DNA of 64,000 bases, from NCBI GenBank assembly GCA_035610835.1, contig CM069443.1, positions 65,463,623 to 65,527,622 on the forward strand. Reading direction: 5' to 3'. This document shows, piece after piece, positions 34,426-47,312 of this stretch. Under the pieces are notes generated by a model, which did not search any database, was not told the DNA's origin, and worked only from the letters and a program-made list of their open reading frames with translations. Position 1 is the first letter of the stretch. Each line of letters opens with the position of its first letter. Origin of the DNA: Ophiura sarsii. Its lineage: Eukaryota; Echinodermata; Ophiuroidea; Amphilepidida; Ophiuridae. Both the position numbers and the translations under genes were made by a program.

Positions 34426-36885
34426 TAGCCTTACCGATGTACTAGCGTTGTACTTACCGTGACTGGAAATGCAGCACAATCGGAGACAGATTTTTTTCTC
34501 TTTGTAGTCAAATGTTAGCGGTATTATAACTGATGTACTAGCGTTTTTGCTTACCGTGACTGGATGTGCAAAGATGATCAAGACATTTGTTGACAGATTT
34601 GTTTCTCTTAGCAGTAAATTGTTGCAGGCAAAACGGATGCACTAACGTTGTACTACGGTGACTAGGAGTGCTGTAAAGATGATCAAGAAAATAATAGATA
34701 GATTTGTTTCTATTTGCAGTAAAATGTTAGCGGTATATAACTGATGTACTAGCGTTGTACTTACCGTGACTGGAAGTGCTGTAAAGATGATCAAAAAAAT
34801 AGAGATAGATTTGTTTCTATTTGTAGTAAAATGCTAGCGGTATAACTGATGTACTAGCGTTGTACTTACCGTGACTGGAAGTGCTGTAAAGATGATCAAG
34901 AAAATTGGAGATAGATTTGTTTGTATTTGCAGTAAAATGTTAGCGGTATATAACTGATGTACTAGCGTTGTACCAACCGTGACTGGAAGTGCTGTAAAGA
35001 TGATCAAGAAAATTGGAGATAGATTTGTTTGTATTTGCAGTAAAATGTTAGCGGTATATAACTGATGTACTAGCGTTGTACCAACCGTGACTGGAAGTGC
35101 TGTAAAGATGATCCAGAAAATTGGAGATAGATTTGTTTGTATTTGCAGTAAAATGTTAGTGGTATATAACTGATGTACTAGCGTTGTACCAACCGTGACT
35201 GGAAGTGCTGTAAAGATGATCAAGAAAATTGGAGATAGATTTGTTTGTATTTGCAGTAAAATGTTAGCGGTATATAACTGATGTACTAGCGTTGTACCAA
35301 CCGTGACTGGAAGTGCTGTAAAGATGATCAAGACAATTGGAGATAGATTTGTTTCTATTTGTAGTAAAATGTTAGCGGTATATAACTGATGTACTAGCGT
35401 TGTACTTACCGTGACTGGAAGTGCTGTAAAGATGATCAAAAAAATAGAGATAGATTTGTTTCTATTTGTAGTAAAATGCTAGCGGTATAACTGATGTACT
35501 AGCGTTGTACTTACCGTGACTGGAAGTGCTGTAAAGATGATCAAGAAAATTGGAGATAGATTTGTTTGTATTTGCAGTAAAATGTAAGCGGTATATAACT
35601 GATGTACTAGCGTTGTACCAACCGTGACTGGAAGTGCTGTAAAGATGATCAAGAAAATTGGAGATAGATTTGTTTGTATTTGCAGTAAAATGTTAGCGGT
35701 ATATAACTGATGTACTAGCGTTGTACCAACCGTGACTGGAAGTGCTGTAAAGATGATCCAGAAAATTGGAGATAGATTTGTTTGTATTTGCAGTAAAATG
35801 TTAGTGGTATATAACTGACGTACTAGCGTTACATTTACCGTGACTGGAAGTGCTGTAAAGATGATCAAGAAAATTGGAGATAAATTTGTTTCTATTTGCA
35901 GTAAAATGTTAGCGGTATATAACTGATGTACAAACGTTGTACTTACCGTGTCTGGAAGTGCTGTAAAGATGATCAAGAAAATTAGAGATAGATTTGTTTC
36001 TATTTGCAGTAAAATGTTAGCGGTATATAACTGATGTACTAGCGTTATACTTACCGTGACTGGAAGTGCTGTAAAGATGATCAAAAAAATAGAGATAGAT
36101 TTGTTTCTATTTGTAGTAAAATGCTAGCGGTATATAACTGATGTACTAGCGTTGTACTTACCGTGACTGGAAGTGCTGTAAAGATGATCAAAAAAATAGA
36201 GATAGATTTGTTTCTATTTGTAGTAAAATGCTAGCGGTATATAACTGATGTACTAGCGTTGTACTTACCGTGACTGGAAGTGCTGTAAAGATGACCAAGA
36301 AAATTGGAGATAGATTTGTTTGTATTTGCAGTAAAATGTTAGTGGTATATAACTGATGTACTACCCTTGTACTTACCGTGTCTGGAAGTGCTGTAAAGAT
36401 GATCAAACAAATAGGAGATAAATTTGTTTCTATTTGCAGTAAAATGTTAGCGGTATATAACTGATGTACTACCCTCGTACTTACCGTGTCTGGAAGTGCT
36501 GTAAAGATGATCAAAAAAATTGGAGATAAATTTGTTTCTATTAGCAGTAAAATGTTAGCGGTATATAACTGATGTACTAGCGTTGTACTTACCGTGACTG
36601 GAAGTGCTGTAAAGATGATCAAGAAAATTGGAGATAGATTTGTTTGTATTTGCAGTAAAATGTAAGCGGTATATAACTGATGTACTAGCGTTGTACTTAC
36701 CGTGACTGGAAGTGCTGTAAAGATGATCAAAAAAATAGAGATAGATTTGTTTCTATTTGTAGTAAAATGCTAGCGGTATATAACTGATGTACTAGCGTTG
36801 TACTTACCGTGACTGGAAGTGCTGTAAAGATGATCAAGAAAATTGGAGATAAATTTGTTTCTATTTGCAGTAAAATGTAATAGCT
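34426..36885 (+). repeat. Satellite array A, 108 bp unit
   Basis: About 22 head-to-tail units of 108 bp (CTGATGTACTAGCGTTGTAC, TTACCGTGACTGGAAGTGCTG, TAAAGATGATCAAGAAAATTGG ...). Because 108 is divisible by three and no stop falls in one minus frame, 180-201 codon open frames result, but they are artefacts. On the minus strand each unit has an acceptor-like TTGATCATCTTTACAG and, in most units, CACGGTAAGT, a consensus donor. A second-order period of 645 bp (six units) is visible. Confidence 0.95.
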
Positions 36886-39800
36886 GACACATTAGCATTG
36901 TATTTATCGTGACTGAAAGTGCAGCAAAGATGATGTTGAAATGTGTAGATTTATTTCTCTTAGCCGTAAAATGTTGGGGGTATAACTGATGCACTAGCGT
37001 TTGTACTTACCATGAATAGATGTGCAAAGATGACCAAGACATTGTAGACATATTTGTTTCTCTTAGCAGTAAAATGATGGAGATATATAACTGATGTACT
37101 AGCGTTGTACTCTCGGTGACTGGAAGTTCAGCAAAGATGATGAAGAAAATCGGAGATAGATTTGTTTCTCTCAGCAATAAAATGTTAGCGGTACATTACT
37201 GATGCACTAACGTTGTAAACATGATCAGTATATACCGTGACTGAAAGTGCAGTAAAGATGATGAACAAAATAGTAGATACATTGCTGTTTCTCTTTGCAG
37301 TAAAATGTTAGCGGTATAGCTGATGTGCTAGCGTTGTACTTACCGTGACTGGATGTACGAAGATGATCAAGATATTTGTAGACAGATTTGTTTCCCATAG
37401 CAGTAAAATGATGCATATGGAGAAATAAAACTGATGTACTAGCGTTGTACTCTCGGTGACTGGAAGTTCAGCAAAGATGATGAAGAAAATCGGAGATAGA
37501 TTTGTTTCTCTCTGCAGTAAAATGTTAGCGGTACATAACTGATGCACTATCGGTGTACTTATCGTGACTGAAAGTGCAGTAAAGATGATGAACAAAATAG
37601 TAGATACATTGCTGTTTCTCTTTGCAGTAAAATGTTAGTTGTATAGCTGATGTACTAGCGTTGTACTTACCGTGACTGGATGTACTCTCGGTGACTGGAA
37701 GTTCAGCAAAGATGATGAAGAAAATCGGAGATAGATTTGTTTCTCTCAGCAATAAAATGTTAGCGGTACATTACTGATGCACTAACGTTGTGAACATGAT
37801 CAGTATATACCGTGACTGAAAGTGCAGTAAAGATGATGAACAAAATAGTAGATACATTGCTGTTTCTCTTTGCAGTAAAATGTTAGCGGTATAGCTGATG
37901 TACTAGCGTTGTACTTACCGTGACTGGATGTACGAAGATGATCAAGATATTTGTAGACAGATTTGTTTCTCTTAGCAGTAACATGTAAGAGGTATAACTG
38001 ATGCACTAACGTTTTACTTACCGTGACTAGAAGTGCAGTAAAGATGATGAACAAAATAGTCTATACATTGCTGTTTATATTTGCAGTAAAACGTTAGCGG
38101 AATATAGCTGATGTACTAGCGTTGTACTTACCGTGACTGGATGTACGAAGATGATCAAGATATTTGTAGACAGATTTGTTTCCCATAGCAGTAAAATGAT
38201 GCATATGGAGAAATAAAACTGATGTACTAGCGTTGTACTCTCGGTGACTGGAAGTTCAGCAAAGATGATGAAGAAAATCGGAGATAGATTTGTTTCTCTC
38301 AGCAATAAAATGTTAGCGGTACATTACTGATGCACTAACGTTGTGAACATGATCAGTATATACCGTGACTGAAAGTGCAGTAAAGATGATGAACAAAATA
38401 GTAGATACATTGCTGTTTCTCTTTGCAGTAAAATGTTAGCGGTATAGCTGATGTACTAGCGTTGTACTTACCGTGACTGGATGTACGAAGATGATCAAGA
38501 TATTTGTAGACAGATTTGTTTCTCTTAGCAGTAACATGTAAGAGGTATAACTGATGCACTAACGTTTTACTTACCGTGACTAGAAGTGCAGTAAAGATGA
38601 TGAACAAAATAGTAGATACATTGCTGTTTATCTTTGCAGTAAAATGTTAGCAGAATATAGCTGATGTACTAGCGTTGTACTTACCGTGACTGAATGTACG
38701 AAGATGATCAAGATATTTGTAGACAGATTTGTTTCCCATAGCAGTAAAATGATGGAGAAATAAAACTGATGTACTAGCGTTGTACTCTCGGCTGGAAGTT
38801 CAGCAAAGATGATGAAGAAAATAGGAGATAGATTTGATTCTCTCTGCAGTAAAATGTTAGCGGTACATAACTGATGCACTAACGTTGTACTTATCGTGAC
38901 TGAAAGTGCAGTAAAGATGATGAACAAAATAGTATATAGATACATTGCTGTTTCTCTTTGCAGTAAAATGTTAGTGGTATAGCTGATGTACTAGCGTTGT
39001 ACTTACCGTGACTGGATGTACGAAGATGATCAAGATTTTGTAGACAGATTTGTTTCTCTTAGCAGTTACATGACTAACGTTGTACTTACCGTGACTAGAA
39101 GTGCAGTAAAGATGATGAACAAAATAGTCTATACATTGCTGTTTATATTTGCAGTAAAACGTTAGCGGAATATAGCTGATGTACTATCGGTGTACTTACC
39201 GTGAATGGATGTACAAAGATGATCAATATATTTGTAGACCGATTTGTTTCTCTTAGCAGTAACATGTTAGAGGTATAACTGATGCACTAACGTTGTACTT
39301 AACGTGACTAGAAGTGCAGTAAAGATGATGAACAAAATAGTAGATACATTGCTGTTTATCTTTGCAGTAAAATGTTAGCAGAATATAGCTGATGTACTAG
39401 CGTTGTACTTACCGTGACTGGATGTACGAAGATGATCAAGATATTTGTAGACAGATTTGTTTCCCATAGCAGTAAAATGATGGAGAAATAAAACTGATGT
39501 ACTAGCGTTGTACTCTCGGCTGGAAGTTCAGCAAAGATGATGAAGAAAATAGGAGATAGATTTGTTTCTCTCTGCAGTAAAATGTTAGCGGTACATTACT
39601 GATGCACTAACGTTGTACTTATCGTGACTGAAATTGCAGTAAAGATGATGAACAAAATAGTATATAGATACATTGCTGTTTCTCTTTGCAGTAAAATGTT
39701 AGTTGTATAGCTGATGTACTAGCGTTGTACTTACCGTGACTGGATGTACTAAGATGATCAAGATATTTGTAGACAGATTTGTTTCTCTTAGCAGTAACAT

Positions 39801-40083
39801 GTAAGAGGTATAACTGATGCACTAACGTTTTACTTACCGTGACTAGAAGTGCAGTAAAGATGATGAACAAAATAGTCTATACATTGCTGTTTATATTTGC
39901 AGTAAAACGTTAGCGGAATATAGCTGATGTACTATCGTTGTACTTACCGTGAATGGATGTACAAAGATGATCAATATATTTGTAGACAGATTTGTTTCTC
40001 TTAGCAGTAACATGTTAGAGGTATAACTGATCACTAACGTTGTACCTACCGTGACTAGAAGTGCAGTAAAGATAGTAGATACA
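36886..40083 (+). repeat. Satellite array B, higher-order repeats of related units
   Basis: Units of about 90-115 bp of several types (GACTGGATGTACGAAGATG; GACTAGAAGTGCAGTAAAG; CTCGGTGACTGGAAGTTCAG) repeat as a block of about 553 bp. Two successive blocks, at 37.80 and 38.35 kb, translate identically over 84 codons. Units are more diverged than in array A. Many keep the minus-strand GGTAAGT. Confidence 0.92.
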
Positions 40084-40965
40084 TATCTAAATATTTATAA
40101 ACTTTCCAAAAGAAGAAGTCTTGAAGTGAGATTCGAACCAGGAATTGTCATCTGGAGCCTGCGATCACAATTGCCCTAACTGCCGGCTTAACCAATTGAT
40201 CTAAACGAGACTGCTGTGTCAGATACTGTTTTATAACTACATGTATGATTGATGGGTCGGTATAAATGGACGGCCCTCTATCTTATTGGAAATAAATAAA
40301 TAAATAAATAGATTTAATAGCCATCCATTCATTCACCTATTCATTCATTGTGAGACCAGGATTATAGTGGTTTGCATAGTTACTTTCATTTTGTTGCTTA
40401 ACTTGATCTACCAACCTAATATGCATCATCATAATTTGCCCTTAAATCATGATGAAGGAAACGTTTAAGATTACAGTGTGAAACATTTAAAATAAGCCAA
40501 TGAATACATTTTGCTGTGGTTAATTTGTAGTATAAATGTGTTTTAGCTTATAAAAAGGTTGGACTATTAAGATCATTACTTTATACAATCAAATTAATTA
40601 TGCGCTTGTTTTTTTGAAAAATAACAATAAAGCTAGTATAATTGAGTAATAATTTTACATTCAAGTTTGCATTAATTTCTATATCACTTGGATTTCAAAA
40701 GAAATTGCAAAAGGTGTAGTTGAGAATTGATCCACCAACCTCGTGATACTGAAGTTGACGCTTTACCGGGCGCTTTACCAATTGAGCAATTCGTCTGTCC
40801 ATGAAATTATTTAGAGAGTAATACAACTTTATGGTATTGAATATCGAATACACTAAACAAATTCGTGCTAATTTCTCTAGATCAAAAGAGGGCGCTCATA
40901 CCTTTTTATCTATTCTCTGCTTATTAACTATTAGTCAATGGGTGCTTATAGATGAAGTTTAACGG
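40084..40965 (-). repeat. Block with two tRNA-like sequences inserted in the satellite
   Basis: On the minus strand 40,118-40,212 has A-box-like TAGATCAATTGGTTAAG and B box GGTTCGAATCTC. 40,705-40,800 has TTGCTCAATTGGTAAAGCG and a poor B box (GGTGGATCAATTC). Short AATA and ATTC runs lie between them (40,287-40,345). The satellite resumes at both sides. These look like SINE heads, not tRNA genes. Confidence 0.5.
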
Positions 40966-41390
40966 TATGTTAGCGGAATATAGCTGATGTACTAGCGTTG
41001 TACTTACCGTGACTGGATGTGCACAGATGATCTAGACATATGTACACCGATTTGTTTCTCTAAGCAGTAAAATGTTCAATGTATATAACGGATGCACTAA
41101 CGTGTACTTATATTACGGTGACTGGATATGCAGCAAAGATGATGAAGACAATTGGAGATAAATTTGTTTCTCTTTGCAGTAAAATGTTAGCGGTGGTACA
41201 TAACTGATGTAGCGTTTTACTTACCGTGACTGGATGTGCAAAGATGATCGAGACATTTGTAGACTAACATGTTGGAGGTATAACGGATGCACTAAAGATG
41301 ATCAAAATAATTTGTAGAGAGATTTGTTTCCTTTAGCAATAAAATGTTAGCGGTATATAACTGATGCACTAACGTTAAACTGACTGCTAG
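40966..41390 (+). repeat. Satellite remnant
   Basis: Four diverged units (GATGTACTAGCGTTGTACTT...; GTGACTGGATATGCAGCAAAG...). One is shortened. They end where the GGCCCTGT-ended complex begins. Confidence 0.85.
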
Positions 41391-41676
41391 GGCCCTGTTA
41401 CACTGTTGTGTATAGAGCTAACGTGTGTCCGACGTTTTGGACATTTGGGTGTACGTTCGTGTAAGTTGTCATACGTTCGTGACATATTTGGCATACGTTG
41501 TATTCGTTAGCGGTTCGCTATGGGGGTTCGCAGATTTTTTATACACTTGGGTTTATGAAACATTTTGAGCATGTTAAACATTTTGAGCAGGTGAAAACGC
41601 AGTGATTTATACGCTACGTATACGTTGAGCATTCGCTGCGTGAACGTTTCGCACGCATGTGTAGGTTTCTTCTTAA

Positions 41677-42503
41677 AGGCCCTGTCACACCATGGCGTAT
41701 GGCCTGAACGTATGCCGACGTATACAAAAAATAGCTCGAAAATTTTCAGAGTCCAAGAACGTCCAACTTCCCAACGAATTGCATAGCAAAAGTCGACATC
41801 AGTGTTGGAATGGACGTATCCATAGCGTATCCATAGCGTATTGAACGTATACATAGCGTATGACTAACGTATTGATAGCGTATCACTAACTTATAACAAA
41901 CTTATGACAGCGTATCACAGCGTATGCGAGCGCATGACCAACGTATGATTAACGTATTTGTAGCGTATGTCTGCCGTGTTCGACGTATCCTCAGCGTATT
42001 CTCGGCGTACAACGAAGACGTCACTTATGCCGCTGTAGAAATTGAGTTTCGTACACGGCGGGACAAGTGTTGCCAGTTCAAGTAAACGCGGCCTAAATGA
42101 TAACTATTACAGTATCTAGCAGGATAAAGTAAAAGGAAACCAACAGGTCCAACCTATAACTTACGAGTAACGTACCTCTAACGTGTGTCAGCGTATGTCA
42201 ACGTATGTCTAACGTATGTCAGCGTATGTAAACGTATGCCTAACGTACCACGAACCTATCGGAAACTTATGCAGAACGTATTAAGCACACGTTCAAGTAC
42301 GCCGAGAAAATTTGAACATGCTCAATAATTTGTCGCGAGCTCGACGTGTTCCAAATTTTCACAGCGTACTCATAACGTAAACGACGTATCCCCAACGTAC
42401 CCATAACTTATATCAGCGTACAACAACGTACACCAACGTATATTTCGATATTTCGCATACGTTGGCATACGTTCAGGCGATACGCCATGGTGTGACAGGG
42501 TCT
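41677..42503. mobile_element. Nested TTAA-flanked element A
   Basis: TTAA at 41,673 and 42,504. The ends AGGCCCTGTCACACCATGG and CCATGGTGTGACAGGGTCT are inverted and the arms continue through GGCCTGAACGTATGCC. The interior is packed with TAACGTATG words. It shares its right TTAA with element B. Confidence 0.8.
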
Positions 42504-43307
42504 TTAAGGCCCTGTCACACCATAACGTATCGCCTCAACGTATGCCAACGTATGCAAAATATCGACAAATACGTTGGTGTACGTTGGTGTACGCTGATAT
42601 AAGTTAAGGGTACGTTGGGGATACGTCGTTTACGTTAAGAGCACGCTGTGATACGCTGTGACAATTTGGACCACGAAAAAATATTGAGCATGCTCAAAAT
42701 TTCTCGACGTACTCAACGTGTGCTAAATACGTTCTGCATAAGTTCCTGGTAAGTTTGTGGTACGTTAAATATACGTTGACATACGCTGACATACGTTAGT
42801 GGTACGTTACTCGTACGTTACTCGTAAGTTTGTATACGTTGATGAACGTAGGCTGGAGGAAACGTACAGCCAACGTAGTGATAACGAGTTGATAACGTAT
42901 ATGTGCCGTATGTCTAACGTATGCCTGGCGTATTTCCAACGAGATTCGACGTATTCTCACGTATTCACCTTATGCCGGGCGATCGTGTAAGGCCCTGTCA
43001 CGTATCCATAGCGTATCCATAGCGTATTGAACGTATACATAGCGTATGACTAACGTATTCATAGCGTATCCCTAACTTATAACATACTTATGACAGCTTA
43101 TCACAGCGTATGCGAGCGTATGACTAACGTATGCTTAACGTATACTTAACGTAGCGTAGCGTATTCGTAGCATATGATGATGGGTTGATATGTGTTCAGC
43201 ACGACAGACCATGAAGAAGTGAGGATGAGATACTCAAGGGACCCATTTATATACTCAAACCCTCCATAAGTTCCCAAAACGCTGAATGCGCGCTAGCTGT
43301 ACGGTAG

Positions 43308-44131
43308 CCCTGTCACACCATGGCGTATCGCCTGAACGTATAACAACGTATGCGAAATATCGAAAAATACGTTGGCGTACGTTGGCGTACGTTGGTGTAC
43401 GCTGATACAAGTTAGGGGTAAGTTTGGGATACGTCGTATACGTTAAGAGCACGCTGTGATACGTTGTGAAAATTTGGAACACGTCGAGCCCGCGAAAAAT
43501 TATTGAGCATGTTCAAAATTTCTCGACGTACTCAACGTGTGCTTAACTTACGTTCTGCATAAGTTCCCGATAGGTTCGTGGTACGTTAGACATACGTTTA
43601 CAAACGTTGACATACGTTAGACATACGCTGACATACGTTAGAGGTACGTTTATCGTCTTAAGTTTTAGGTTGGACATATAGATTTACCCTTCTAGATATT
43701 TTAATAGTTATCATCTAGGCTGCGTTTACTTGAACTGGCAACACTTGTCCCGTCGTGTACGAAACTCAATTTCTGCAACGGCATAAGTCACGTGTTCGTT
43801 GTACGCCGAGGATACGCTGAGGATACGTCAAACACGGCAGACATACGCTACGAATACGTTGGTCATACGCTCGCCGATCGCATACGCTGTGATACGCTGC
43901 CATAAGTTTGTTATAAGTTAGTGATACGCTATCAATACGTTAGTCATACGCTATGTATGCGTTTAATACGCTATGGATACGTCCATTCCATCACCGATGT
44001 TGACGCAATTCGTTGGGAAGTTGGACGTTCTTGGACGTTCTCGGACTCTGACAATTTTCGAGCTATTTTTTGAATACGTCGGCATACGTTTAGGCCACGT
44101 TCAGGCCATACGCTATGGTGTGACAGCGCCT
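43308..44131. mobile_element. Nested element D
   Basis: Left end CCCTGTCACACCATGGCG, right end GCTATGGTGTGACAGCGCC followed by TTAA at 44,132. The left TTAA is not visible (GGTAG instead), so that border has decayed or been truncated. Confidence 0.65.
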
Positions 44132-44248
44132 TTAAGCACCGTATATGGACGAATGCGCAACGTACACTCAACGTGTGAAACATTCATAGAGTGAATACTG
44201 AACGTATACAAAGTGCATTGATCACAACGCACACGCTCAAAATGTTAA

Positions 44249-44707
44249 GGGCCTGTCACACCATGGCGTATCGCCTGAACGTGTGCCAACGTATGCGAAA
44301 TATCGAAATTACGTTGGTGTACGCTGATATAAGTTAGGTGTAAGTTTGGGATACGTCGTTTACGTTAAGAGCACGCTGTGATACGCTGTGAAAATTTGGA
44401 ACACGTCAAGCCCGCGAGCATGTTCAAAATTACTCGGCGTACTCAACGTGTGCTTAATACGTTCTGCATAAGTTCTTGGTACGCTCTTGGTACGTTTGTC
44501 ATACGTTGACATACGCTTGCATACGTTAGAGGTACGTTACTCGTAAGTTGGTATACGATGATGTACGTCGGCTGAAAATAGCTGATGAAAACCAAATTAT
44601 TGCAATTCGTTGGGAAGTTGGACATTCTTGGACTCTGACAATTTTCGAGCTATTTTGTGTATACGTCGGCATACGTTCCGGCGATACTCCATGGTGTGAC
44701 AGGGCCT
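44249..44707. mobile_element. Nested TTAA-flanked element C
   Basis: TTAA at 44,245 and 44,708. The ends GGGCCTGTCACACCATGGC and CCATGGTGTGACAGGGCCT are inverted. At 459 bp it is a clean short member of the family. Confidence 0.78.
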
Positions 44708-45534
44708 TTAAACATGTTTAAAATTGTGAGCGTGTGACATGCATTGTGATTAATACGCTATCACGTTGAGTTTTCGCCGTGTGAACGTTTCTCACGTTGG
44801 GTGTACGTTTCTTCTTGAACATGTTGAAGGCCCTGTCACACCATAGCGTATGGCCTGAACGTGGCCTGAACGTATGCCGACGTATTCAAAAAATAGCTCG
44901 AAAATTGTCAGAGTCCAAGAACGTTCAAGAACGTCCAACTTCAATTGCGTAGAAAAAGTCGACATCGGTGATGGAATGGACGTATCCATAGCGTATCCAT
45001 AGCGTATTAAACGTATACATAGCGTATGACTAACATATTGATAGCGTATCACTAACTTATAACAAACTTATGACAGCGTATCACAGCGTATGCGATCGGC
45101 GAGCGTATACCAACGTATGCTTAACGTATTCGAAGCGTATGTCTGCTGTGTTCGACGTATCCTCAGCGTATCCTCGGCGTACAACGAACACGTGACTTAT
45201 GCCGCTGCAGAAATTGAGTTTCGTACACGGCGGGACAAGTGTTGCCAGTTCAAGTAAACGCAGCCTAGATGATAAGTATTAAAATATCTAGAAGGGTAAA
45301 TCTATAGGTCCAACCGTCCAACCTATAACTTACGACGAGTAACGTACCTCTCGAGCATTCGGCGTTTTGGGAACTTATGGAGGGTTTGAGTATATAAAAT
45401 CCTCACTTCTTCATGGTCTGTCGTGCTGAACACATCAACCCATCATCATACGCTACGAAAACGCTACGCTACGTTAAGTATACGTTAAGCATACGTTAGT
45501 CATATGCTCGCATACGCTGTGATACGCTGTCATA

Positions 45535-45823
45535 TGTCATTGACTGGCCTAATGCCAAAATCCTTTGTAAGGAGGACAAACCACAAACGCGACGCGTCCG
45601 CGAAGCCATTTGGATTCGACGGAAGGCACCCGACACTATGAACAGAGACGACGGGGCCCATTTTCTAAGTCATGTCTACGACCCACTGATCACCGTAACA
45701 GCGCCCTCAACCGGAAGCAGTACGGATCAGAAGAGGTTATTCTGAGGAAGTGTGTAGACCACAACACACGAAACTGTCAATCGTGAGTAAATTTCTGGTT
45801 TTGAAAAATGAAAATCTCAATTA
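45535..45823 (+). mobile_element. 5'-truncated Penelope-like retroelement, 3' end
   Basis: Codons 45,542-45,745 read DWPNAKILCKEDKPQTRRV, then REAIWIRRKAPDTMNRDDGA and HFLSHVYDPLI, ending in TGA. The pattern RE(A/S)I.IR...MNRD.G....S..YD.L matches the end of the GIY-YIG endonuclease of Penelope-like elements, which cut target DNA for reverse-transcription-based insertion. GCTGTCATA occurs on both sides (45,526-45,534 and 45,824-45,832) as a 9 bp target duplication. Only the last 70 or so codons and a 78 bp 3' UTR are present, as expected from incomplete reverse transcription. It is a dead copy. Confidence 0.75.
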
Positions 45824-46550
45824 GCTGTCATAAGTATGTTATAAGTTAATGATACGCTATCAATACATAGTCATACGCTATGTATACGTTCAATACGCTA
45901 TGGATACGCTATGGATACGTGACAGGGCCTTACACGATCGCCCGGCATAAGGTGAATACGAGAGAATACGTTGAAACTCGTTGGAAATACGTCAGGCATA
46001 CGTTAGACATACGGCACATATACGTTATTAACTCGTTATCACTACGTTGGCTGTACGTTTCCCCGTCAGCCTACGTTCATCAACGTATACCAACATACTA
46101 GTAACGTACGAGTAACGTACCACTAACGTATGTCAGCGTATATCAACGTATATTTAACGTACCACAAACTTACCGGGAACTTATGCAGAACGTATTAAGC
46201 ACACGTTGAGTACGTCGAGAAATTTTGAGCATGCTCAATATTTTTTCGCAGGCTCGACGTGTTCCAAATTGTCACAGCGTATCACAGCGTGCCCTTAACG
46301 TAAATGACGTATCCCCAACGTACCCCTAACTTATATCAGCGTACACCAACGTACACCAACGTATTTTTCGATATTTCGCATACGTTGGCATACGTTGAGA
46401 CGATACGTTATGGTGAGACAGGGCCTTAAGCGCCGTAAATGGCCGAGCAGCTGACGAATAAGCTAACTTACACCCAACGTGCGAAACGTTCACACAGCAA
46501 ATACTTAACGTACACATAGCGTATTGATCACTACATTATCACCCCCTTAA

Positions 46551-46737
46551 AGGCCCTGTCACACCATGGCGTATTGCCTGAACATATCCATTCCATCACC
46601 GATGTCAACTTTTCCTACGCAATTCGTTGGGAAGTTGGACGTTCTTGGACAATTTCGAGCTATTTTTTGAATACGTCGGCATACGTTCAGGTCACGTTCA
46701 GGCCATACGCTATGGTGTGACAAGGCCTTAACATTTT
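46551..46737. mobile_element. Nested TTAA-flanked element F (187 bp)
   Basis: TTAA at 46,547 and 46,738. The ends AGGCCCTGTCACACCATGG and CTATGGTGTGACAAGGCCT are inverted. It is the shortest member of the family. Confidence 0.75.
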
Positions 46738-47116
46738 AAACATGCTCCAAACATGTCACCCCAGCGTACCTCTGCGAACCGCTAACGAATACAACGTATG
46801 CCATGTCACGAACGAATGACAACTTACACGAACGTGCACCCAAATTTTCGAAACGTCGGGCACACGTTTAATTTAGCTCTATATAGATGAGGTGACCGTT
46901 GTTTACATCAGTAGTGTTACAAATTGATTAGTACCTGGTCTCTCATTGTGCTTAGGGATGCAGACCATGACTACTGCACTATTACACCGTAAGCATGGTA
47001 AGTAATGATCAATCAAGTGTGAATTAAAGCACATTCCCTGTAGGTGCGCACGCATACTGCCGGGCATTACGTCAACGGTCACACCATCTATACATACGCA
47101 ACAGTGTAACAGGGCC

Positions 47117-47312
47117 TTTACCGGATGTGCAGTAAAGATGATGAAGAAAATAGTAAAACTGTATAGTGCTTTAGTTATATCCCTAATACATGTATATACC
47201 TCCGACATTTTACTGACAACAAAAACAAATCTGTTTACAAATTCTTTTGATCATCTTTGCACATCCAGTCACGGTATTTGTACAACGTCAGTGCGTCAGT
47301 TATACAATGGTC
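47117..47312. repeat. Satellite remnants in opposite orientations
   Basis: 47,117-47,160 reads in array orientation (GGATGTGCAGTAAAGATGATG). 47,200-47,312 reads inverted (TTTTGATCATCTTTGCACATC, CAGTCACGG). A local inversion or a head-to-head junction is present. Confidence 0.75.

Larger units (their letters stand above)
42508..46425. mobile_element. Nested TTAA-flanked element B, 3.9 kb with long arms
   Basis: TTAA at 42,504 and 46,426. The ends GGCCCTGTCACACCATAACG and the inverted TTATGGTGAGACAGGGCC open arms of roughly 800 bp that pair with small gaps (TTATGCCGGGCGATCGTG at 42,969 against CACGATCGCCCGGCATAA at 45,934; a TGATGGGTTGATATGTGTT block at 43,187 against its complement at 45,430). 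Elements at 43.3 and 44.2 kb and one starting AGGCCCTGTCACACCATAG at 44,829 lie in its centre, and a Penelope-like insertion in its right arm. Confidence 0.72.
41391..47116. mobile_element. 5.7 kb nested complex of GGCCCTGT-ended elements
   Basis: The outer ends GGCCCTGTTACACTGTTG (41,391) and CAACAGTGTAACAGGGCC (47,099-47,116) are inverted, with further paired arm text (ACGTTGTATTCGTTAGCGG near 41,497 and its complement near 46,780). Between them lie several smaller elements ending AGGCCCTGTCACACCATGG, each made largely of ACGTATG / TAACGTA / AGCGTAT words in both orientations. It sits in the satellite, which resumes on the right. About 200 bp of unrelated DNA (46,885-47,085) is inserted in the right arm. 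No transposase is seen. Confidence 0.8.

Noticed and set aside
34834..36730. Long minus-strand open frames of 180-201 codons in the satellite
   Set aside because: They are translations of a 108 bp tandem unit whose length is a multiple of three. There is no start context, the frames shift at array irregularities, and no protein family fits.
34426..40083. CRISPR-like array
   Set aside because: Repeats are 108 bp, contiguous, without spacers, in a eukaryotic genome.
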